The position numbers and the translations under genes were made by a program. Shown here piece after piece: positions 57,479 to 64,000 of a stretch of DNA of 64,000 nucleotides. The notes beneath the pieces were generated by a model. The model had not been told where the DNA came from. It ran no database searches and was given only the letters and a program-made list of their open reading frames with translations. This DNA comes from Ignelater luminosus. Its lineage: Eukaryota > Arthropoda > Insecta > Coleoptera > Elateridae. The first letter of the stretch is position 1. Each line of letters starts with the position of its first letter. Location of the stretch: positions 217,460-281,459 of the forward strand of contig VTPC01091056.1 in the NCBI GenBank assembly GCA_011009095.1. The letters run 5' to 3'.

Positions 57479-59882
57479 CTATTGTTTTGCGTTATCCTCG
57501 CAAGCAGGTAATAGTTTGAACTCATCTCCAAAACTTAGTTTGTAATAAATTTTTCCGCCGTCAGAATACTTCAAACAGCGGATGTCAGTAACTTTGGCGT
57601 CACCTTTCTTCAATCCAGGACGGATCGACTTGTACATTGTGGGGTTTGCATAGTTTTTGAAGAATGAATGATCTAAATAAGTCACCTTATAAGGTGTAGA
57701 ATGCTTTCTAGCATTTTTGCATATCTCTACATAATCAGCTGGCACATGAACTTCTCTCTGTTTTAGATACCGCTGTATGGTGGAGTGCATAGATCCATTT
57801 AAGTGTGACCTTTTTTCAGATATTTGCTTTCGATACAGATCTTGTACTTAACAGCTAAATGTAACAGGGCATTGCTCAAAATAGAACTTCTCTTTTGATA
57901 GTTACAGCCGTCACTGAAAATTATTATTTTCTTTGCATTGTTGCGAAGCGGTAACTGGGATTGAATGCAATGACTTACAATGCTTGCAAACTCATTTGCA
58001 GTGAATTCGCCTTCTGTTTCATTCCACATGTAGAAAAATCCATCTTTTGTCTTTAGATTATACATACAAAGGTTGTGGACCGAAAGTTTCCTCCTGTAAT
58101 ATATGCCTGAAGCGTTTGATTTAGGACACAATAACAGACTATGAAGATCCACCGTGTAAACATGCTCTTCATTTTTTTATCGTTGTCTTTTTCTTGCCTA
58201 GTAGCGGTTTTCTTCTTTGAATGATCCTTGTATTCTTCACTAGTAATGTGTTTTAGCTTGTATGCTCTACATATATCACATTGATCTTTCTTCGGTCTGT
58301 ATAAAGACAAATTCAGATCTTCAAACGTTTTGTGGAATGTACAGAAAGGCAGTGGCTTGCATTTTTTTTTCCTTGCACCAATTGTCCAACAAGGCTCCAA
58401 ATAGAGTTTTTGAGAAGATGCTCGACAATAATGTGATTCTACATTTGGCAATGCCAATAAAAACTATTTTAATAAATTTAATCTTTCATTTAAATATCGT
58501 TGTTTTGTAATCTTCGATTGCCTTTTATTTTCAGTTCTCTCGTCGGTTTCGTCTTTTTGTTCCAACTCTACATGATCTTCCCCTCCGTCTTCTAACCACT
58601 TGTTGACCATCAATTCTTCTATCCCTAAAACTGCCAGTAATGTTTTTTTGCATACTCTGACCTTTGTTAAGTTATTTACATATAAATAGAATTTAAAAGA
58701 AAATTTTCGGCGTGAAGTGTTTTCAATTTTCCTATCCCGAGATCTTTGGGTAAAATTTACATGTGTCATAGTCTTTATGAAAATCTTTCTTTCCTTCCAG
58801 CTCAACTTCCAAAAATCATTGAACATCTTTTGTCTTTCTGTTTCTGTCAATATCTTGCAATGAAAGGTTTTACCTTTACATTTGCAAGTAATTTCTTTGA
58901 TCGTTCTCTTAGGCCTACAGACAAATCCCGTGACTTTTCCATCTATAACCTTTCTCCCTTTGTATTCTTTACCTTGTTCACGTAAGATCTTTGTTTTTTT
59001 AACTTCCCAATCATCTTCTGTTACTTAATGTCTTCTCTTTCTTATGGGTTTCAGAATATTTTGATCTTTATCAAGATTTTCAGCTTCTTCAATTACCTCA
59101 ACTGGTTCTGTGTTATTAACACTGTTATTTTCTTCTGTTTCTATTGTAATTATATTCAAGTCATTTAGATCAGCTGTTTCTACGTCAATAGTCGTACTGA
59201 TTTGATGATTAGGTTCTGCCATTTTATTATCCTACAGAACTCTAGGTTCTGGTAATTGATTTTTCTCCTTGTCAACTTCAGCTACCACAATTATTTCTTG
59301 TCTACTGTTTACCTCTTGACTTAACTCCGTTGCATCCTTTGTTCCCTTGTCACATGGTTCTGAGATAAAATCATTAGATTTTTCTGTTTGACAGTAAACA
59401 CTTTTACTTATTAAACTACAATCAAGGTCTGTATACGTCAGTATGTTACAATCATAATGTAATTCTTTAACAGCACTAAGTGCTTCAGTATTTGAAAGGT
59501 TTAGGTTTATAGGGAGACTTCCAAAACTTATATCTTGACTTATATCAAAATTTTCAGCTTCTTCCTCTTCCTCCACTAGTTGTGTGTTATTAACATTTTT
59601 GTTATTATTTTCAGTCTCTATTATTATTAAATTATTTAAGTCATTTACATCAGCTGTTTGATTTTGAGCTTCAGATTCAGGAAATACTTGAATTAAGTAG
59701 CCATTTTCATCAACCATGAACGTGTCTGCTGTAGAAATAATATCATCAACAATGACATCTTCGTTGCCAATCTTTGAAGGTGAATTAGTACAGTCAGTAC
59801 AATCTTGGTTCTTGACCGGCGGCGAAAGCAAACATCCACCATTTCCCTTGTCAGATTGTGCAATTATTGCTAGTTGTAGCAT
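57479..59882 (-). pseudogene. DUF7869-type transposase 2, three stops and two frameshifts
   Basis: The minus-strand frame opens at MLQLAIIAQSDKGNG and carries a long acidic Asn/Glu-rich N-terminal part. After a TAG near 59232 the same frame continues MAEPNHQISTTIDVETADLN. A Cys region (GFVCRPKRTIKEITCKCKGK) and KMFNDFWKLSWKERKIFIKT follow, then VRVCKKTLLAVLGI. After another stop comes LPNVESHYCRASSQKLYLEP and CDICRAYK. Frameshifts precede IIIFSDGCNYQKRSSILSNA with IESKYLKKGHT (catalytic-type SDG block), and again precede MHSTIQRYLKQREVHVPADY. This VESHYCR...SDGC.YQ...KGHT order is the common insect DUF7869-type protein. The other stop is at about 59025. Confidence 0.75.
59025..59690 (-). repeat. 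Internal duplication in the N-terminal coding part
   Basis: TADLNDLNIITIETEENNSV with NNTEPVE, EEAENLDKDQNI (about 59190-59055) repeats TADVNDLNNLIIIETENNNK with NNTQLVE, EEAENFDISQDI (about 59665-59540). Spacing is about 480 bp. The DNA is clearly alike, so a segment of this gene was duplicated in tandem. Confidence 0.7.
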
Positions 59883-59963
59883 TTTTTTTTGTTCTCAAAG
59901 ACATTTTTGAACTGAAAAGCAACAAAAACGTAATTAGTGGTCAGTTTAATAAAACGAATACAG

Positions 59964-60690
59964 ACCACTTAACTCCTGGAATGTCTTTCATTCAAAACCT
60001 TTAATTGTAGATAAACCCCGTATCTACCGTTTCATATTGAAATAAAACCTCGTAACTTCATAAAGAACAGATTAGCACACAACGTAACTCCATCTGAGTT
60101 TAGTAGAAGTACACAAAAAATAACGTTTTTCTGCTAGTAAATCCTCATAAAACTTATAAATTACCTAAATTTAAACTAAACTTAGTAAAGTACAATTTTA
60201 AGTAAATTATTTTAAAAGTAAACGTTGATAGAATGAAAACGTGTAACTCCTCAAAAATTGCAAACTAACCTAAAACTTTGTTTTGTGAACAAAACACGTA
60301 AATCACATATCTTTTTCAAACAGGTTAGTTTTCAACTTAAAATTTTATATTCATTATAATTTTATGCTAAAATAATATTATATTGCATTACCAACCTTCA
60401 AACACGTGCCATATAGCCTCCAAACAATAAAAGAATGTTGTAATCACAGATAAATCCAAACACTGCACAGACAGCACACTTTTGCATTATAACAGGCTGC
60501 CCCTGCTAGGAGTTACTTGGTTTGCAATAACGAAATTCCCAGCTAAAAATATACGTGGTTTGTTTTTCCCTTTTGTTCGATGATTTAAATTTTTTGGAGT
60601 TATGAGGTTTGGTGAAGTTGTGCAGGAACCATAAACGAATGCATTAGCATGAAAATCTCAAAATCGTATTTTTTGGAGTTACGTGGTTTG
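59964..60690. repeat. Right subterminal motif block, two orientations
   Basis: Inverted copies come first: ACCACTTAACTCC (59964), AAACCTCGTAACTTC (60045), ACACAACGTAACTCC (60077), AACGTGTAACTCC (about 60238) and AAAACACGTAAATCAC (about 60291). Direct copies follow: GGAGTTACTTGGTTTG (60509), ATACGTGGTTTG (60551), GGAGTTATGAGGTTT (60596) and the terminal GGAGTTACGTGGTTTG (60675). These may be transposase binding sites. Confidence 0.75.
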
Positions 60691-60699
60691 TTAATTAGG

Positions 60700-61760
60700 A
60701 CAACGAATAATTACTTTAGTCGCCTCAGGTGTTCCTTGTGATACGCACGTGCACTTTAAAAGAATGTCAATTTCGGTGAAAAAACAATGGGAGATTGTCT
60801 TTTTATATCAACACCGCTTCGGCCCAAAATGGACACCAGCCCAGATATCGAAGTATAAGTGTAAGTGAAAAGACTGTGAAACGGTAGATTAATCGTTACA
60901 AAAAGACAGGAAATGTGAATGATTTTCCAAAAGGTGATGCCGGGAGAAAAGTCAACAAAAAACAAGACACGTTTTTAACACCAATCCAGACAAAATTGTG
61001 GCACAATTGCAAGAAATTTTAAAACGCAAAGGTCTAAATTTATTTAAAGCGACAGTTATCCGTAGATTAAAAGAGTTTGGGTTCAGATCTAAGGCACCGA
61101 AGGTGATTCCTCTTCTAACAGAACGTCATGTGCAACGGCGGTATGAGTGGGCGCAAACGCAACAGAGCCAGGACTGGAGTAGGATTATTTTTACTGATGA
61201 ATGAACCTTCTAAATGAAAAACGTTAAAAAGATTCTGGGTAAAGAAAGAAAAGAGATATGTTATTAAGAGGAGCAGGCATCCTGTCAAAGTGCATGCGAG
61301 GGGCTGCTTTTCGCAAGTCGGGTTCGGCAAGCTTACTCTTCTTACCTTAACTTAGATTTCAACTTCATGTGCTACATTTACAAGAAGGAACTCTTGTCGT
61401 CTGCACGTATTATGTATGGTGCCGATTCTGAACAGTGGTAGTTGCAAGAAGACAACGACCCTAAGCATCGGTCACAAGAATGCACACAATGGAAAGAAGA
61501 CAACAGCATCCAGGTTCTGCCATGACCATCAATGTCTCCACACCTTAACCCCATAGAAAATGTCTGGGGAATAATGAAGATGACAGTGGCAAGCAAACCC
61601 AGCTCATCTTCGAAAGATTTCAAACGCCTCAATGCCAACACGTTTAAATATGCTTGTGTGCAGAAACGGTGACTATATTGGGTACTGATAATCAGGGTTA
61701 AATGTATATTCTTTATATTTAATAAAGTTATTTTGTTCTTAATTGTTTTCGTGTTTTAAT
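60700..61760 (+). mobile_element. Tc1-like element relic
   Basis: Holds a Tc1-type transposase relic on the plus strand. I could not find a matching pair of inverted ends, so limits are approximate. It begins only a few bases beyond the second DUF7869-type element. Confidence 0.55.
60764..61672 (+). pseudogene. Tc1-like transposase relic
   Basis: The ATG at 60764 gives MSISVKKQWEIVFLYQHRFG and a helix-turn-helix region (ISKYKCK...EKTVKR). A second helix-turn-helix follows (LQEILKRKGLNLFKATVIRR), then WSRIIFTDE (first Asp), LQEDNDPKHRSQECTQWK (second Asp) and SMSPHLNPIENVWGIMK (final Glu). About 34 residues separate the last two, as in Tc1 (DD34E). SPHLNPIE has His where relatives have Asp. 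Stops follow the first Asp motif, occur before VLP, and end the frame after YACVQKR, so the C-terminus is truncated. Normal length is about 340 codons. Confidence 0.75.
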
Positions 61761-61794
61761 TTTTTGCTCTTATTATCTGGTGGCATTGTTTGTT

Positions 61795-62330
61795 CTTCCA
61801 TTCTTTGATTATTATGTTTTTATGTTGTTCCATTCATCGTTTTTGTTTAACGTCTTTAAGATTCTTTGATACTTCGTGCGATTTATCTCTGGTGTTGTTT
61901 GTGACCTTCTGGTTTTCCCAGTTTTTTTATTTTCCATTAATCTCCTATGGTTTTGGACTATGCATTCTTCTCTTCTATAAGATCTTGCGTCTGCTATTGC
62001 TAAAACCATTATTTTAAAAGTACTATATGGTTAATTTGGTTTGTCTCATCTGCACGATTACTACGCCGCAGTATAATCCTAATAGTACGATTCTTCACTA
62101 ATTGCAATTGTTTGATATGATGATTCTTAATAAACACACGACAGTAGGTAGAACAATATTGTATATGAGGACGTGTGATAGTGTTATAAATCAGTAAATC
62201 CTATTAAGCAAACCTAATTTTTTTACTAATCTTTTTATAAATTAATTCACAATGTTTATTAAAACTCAATCTGTCATCGATTATAACTTCCAAATATTTG
62301 AACACTGCAACATACACTAACATAAATAAT
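61795..62330 (-). pseudogene. LINE remains, minus strand
   Basis: From about 62310 the minus strand reads VFKYLEVIIDDRLSFNKHCE and LIYKKISKK, then LIYNTITRPHIQYCSTYCRV and LQLVKNRTIRIILR. This is the C-terminal end of a jockey/CR1-type reverse transcriptase. A different piece at 62009-61812 (YRREECIVQNHRRLMENKKT) resembles the linker before the reverse transcriptase in RTE-type LINEs, so two fragments may be joined here. No poly-A tail was identified. Confidence 0.5.
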
Positions 62331-64000
62331 AATTAATAAAAATTCATAACTCCAAAACGCACCAATTTAGACTACATGTCTGTTAGAACTTCTTGAATCA
62401 AAATGGCCTTAGGAATATGTATCTTTGATATGGCCCTCGAATTGCAGAGCATCCTGTGTATGATTATTTTTTGGTTTATCCTTAACACCTAATTCCTCTA
62501 GCGGTTATTCTTAGGTTACTGCTTTTTGTTTTTTTTTGCTATATCTTAGCACTTTATTCTTAAAAACTTCAATTTACCGCTTACTATTTTTTTTTGCACC
62601 TTTACTTGACCACTCAAGGAAACAGCGTTATCTTGAAAATCCAAATAGGTCCTTATCACACATGGAAAATCGAATGTGGTTATTAGAACCTCAATGCCAA
62701 CATGCATTTTCTTCCTGATTGATAAAAACTTGTTGTTGGTCAGGCTTTCTTGGATGACTTTTTTTGTTTCAATCAGAAGAAATTCTTAGAAACGCCATAT
62801 TTGTTTTGCAGAATGTCTAAGAGATAGTTTTGGTTTCTTAATATTTTCAAAAGCTTCTTCTATTTCTTTTCCTTTACATAGATACAATGAGAATAGTCCA
62901 AGGATTTCTTTGGGGCAGGTACTTTAAGACGTACTGCCACAAAGAGTGACTCCTGCCTTTCTAATTTGTTATAACTAAATTAAATAGAGAATCAGAGTAT
63001 TAATTTACAAAATGTGAGGAACCAAACGGCATTTGCCATAAACCCAAAGGCAGCATTTTTAAAATAGCAGTGCGTAATGATGTTTATTATCAAATGGATG
63101 TAATCATTTTGAAGTTAACCGATATACAAGTATACTCTAGATGTCATTGTAATATAATATTGTGAAATCTGCAGTGCTCCTAACAACCGCGCCAGATTTA
63201 AACGTGTCATTTTCAAGGACATTGTTACAAAACAACTCCACTAGTCATAAAGTAATCTCACCTCATATATTGAAAACCTCTTTTGGTCCTTTTTCTAATG
63301 GTAGTAAGAAATGGCATCAACACTGTCAGAGAAATAAGTGATAAACGTTGGATCATTCTATTTTTAATAATAAGTCAGATACTCTATAAATACATCAAAA
63401 ATGGCACACACTGTACTTTTATAAATTGTGTCAGCGCCATGAAGAAACCTTTTCTGAATAACGTAGTATAGTGTAGTTCACAAGTTCCATTTTAGCTATT
63501 TTTTGCCTGTCTTCACCAAAAATTATGATCGAGGTGTCATTCGATTCGGAATGGCATTTAGAAACTTTTCGAACATTTCGAAGTCCCGCGCAAAAAAATT
63601 TCAAAAGTTATGAACAAATTCGTAAAAAACGAAAAAAGGAGTTTCGTTTTTTGCAAATATCTCGGCGAATATTGCAAATAGCCAAAATTAAAAAAAGGAT
63701 TCTTAAAGAGCAGGAAATTTTCTACATCAAAATCCTAACTCCCGGAATTGTACCACTGATATTTATAATTTTAATTTAGAGGTGAAAATAGGGCGAAAAA
63801 CGCGTGATCTGGCCACCGCGCGCGCGCCTCTTAGTTTGCTCTCTTTAACAAAAAATTTTTTTTAGCTATTAAATATAAATATTAAGGAATAAAAAAATTC
63901 AGGTATCATTAGAATACATGAATAAACAATAATCCATCGGAAAAAATGTTTTTCCACAATTTGTTTATTAGTTATGCTTTTGTTAACTAAAGAAATTTTA
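62331..64000. other. Unassigned AT-rich DNA
   Basis: No gene recognised. An open frame at 63525-63779 plus (MIEVSFDSEWHLETFRTFRS) is Lys/Arg/Ile-rich and ends just before a short CGCGCGCGC tract at about 63818, but matches nothing I know. Confidence 0.45.

Larger units (their letters stand above)
56837..60690 (-). mobile_element. Second DUF7869-type element, about 3.85 kb, repeat-rich ends
   Basis: CAAACCACGTAACTC (56837-56851) and its exact inverse GAGTTACGTGGTTTG (60676-60690) form 15-bp TIRs. The flanks read TTAATTAA on the left and TTAATTAG on the right, so the duplication may be TTAA (56833-56836, 60691-60694) or, if the TIR is two bases longer, AATT. The single gene on the minus strand belongs to the same protein family as 4320-6378 but is very diverged. 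The motif GGAGTTACGTGGTTTG recurs about a dozen times near both ends. The copy is moderately decayed. Confidence 0.75.

Noticed and set aside
63525-63779. Basic 84-codon frame as a gene
   Set aside because: Lys/Arg/Ile-rich sequence with no recognised domain and no gene context; listed only as part of unassigned DNA.
1-64000. A bacterial-type operon, CRISPR array or defence system
   Set aside because: No regularly spaced repeats, no ribosome-binding-site-led gene strings; introns and transposon content show a eukaryotic genome.

Overview
The window looks like a gene-poor, AT-rich stretch of an animal nuclear genome, almost certainly an arthropod and probably an insect. This rests on the transposon families present (piggyBac, DD34D mariner, PIF/Harbinger with a MADF partner gene, Transib, BEL/Pao primed by tRNA-Arg, DUF7869-type transposases), on short introns of about 58-105 bp with GT...AG borders, and on the lack of any bacterial-style gene packing. 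I found no convincing host protein-coding gene and no rRNA, tRNA or CRISPR. Nearly everything that can be named is a transposable element or its remains, so the value here lies in element structure, target sites and nesting order.

Layout. 1-3.7 kb: unassigned. 3.7-8.1 kb: decayed hAT element (minus) carrying a young-looking element with perfect 30-bp terminal inverted repeats (TIRs) and a DUF7869-type transposase (4005-6700). 8.1-14.4 kb: unassigned AT-rich DNA. 14.4-17.3 kb: pogo-like element with two small MITEs inside. 17.3-18.7 kb: Transib (RAG1-like) relic. 19.1-21.9 kb: a DD34D mariner (19487-20719) inside an older mariner relic, then a minus-strand mariner relic. 25.2-26.7 kb: Tc1/mariner-superfamily element. 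26.8-29.1 kb: piggyBac with TTAA duplication. 29.1-29.6 kb: jockey-like LINE piece. 30.2-31.6 kb: third piggyBac relic. 31.9-34.6 kb: Tc1/mariner-superfamily element with 27-bp TIRs, a spliced gene and a 400-N assembly gap. 36.9-39.0 kb: piggyBac flanked by ATAG instead of TTAA.

39.1-47.0 kb is a three-level nest: a mariner-superfamily transposase relic is split by a BEL/Pao LTR element (39408-46727, 5-bp duplication GAAAG), which is itself split by a Transib-type element (44452-45871, 5-bp duplication CGTTG). The Transib ends carry CACTGTG and CACAGTG heptamers, the latter identical to the V(D)J recombination-signal heptamer. 50.5-55.8 kb is another nest: an RTE-like LINE on the minus strand is split by a 3.5-kb PIF/Harbinger with both of its genes (51272-54816, TAA duplication) and by an internally deleted mariner. 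56.8-60.7 kb: a second DUF7869-type element with about a dozen copies of a GGAGTTACGTGGTTTG-like motif near its ends. 60.7-61.7 kb: Tc1-like relic. 61.8-62.3 kb: LINE remains.

Within elements, genes pair as the families predict: Harbinger has a nuclease gene and a convergent MADF/BESS DNA-binding gene. The DUF7869-type elements each have one transposase gene and subterminal repeats that may be its binding sites. The two strongest candidates for something little described are those DUF7869-type elements and the core-deleted Transib derivative with RSS-like heptamers. All family names come from motif recognition by eye, without database searches.
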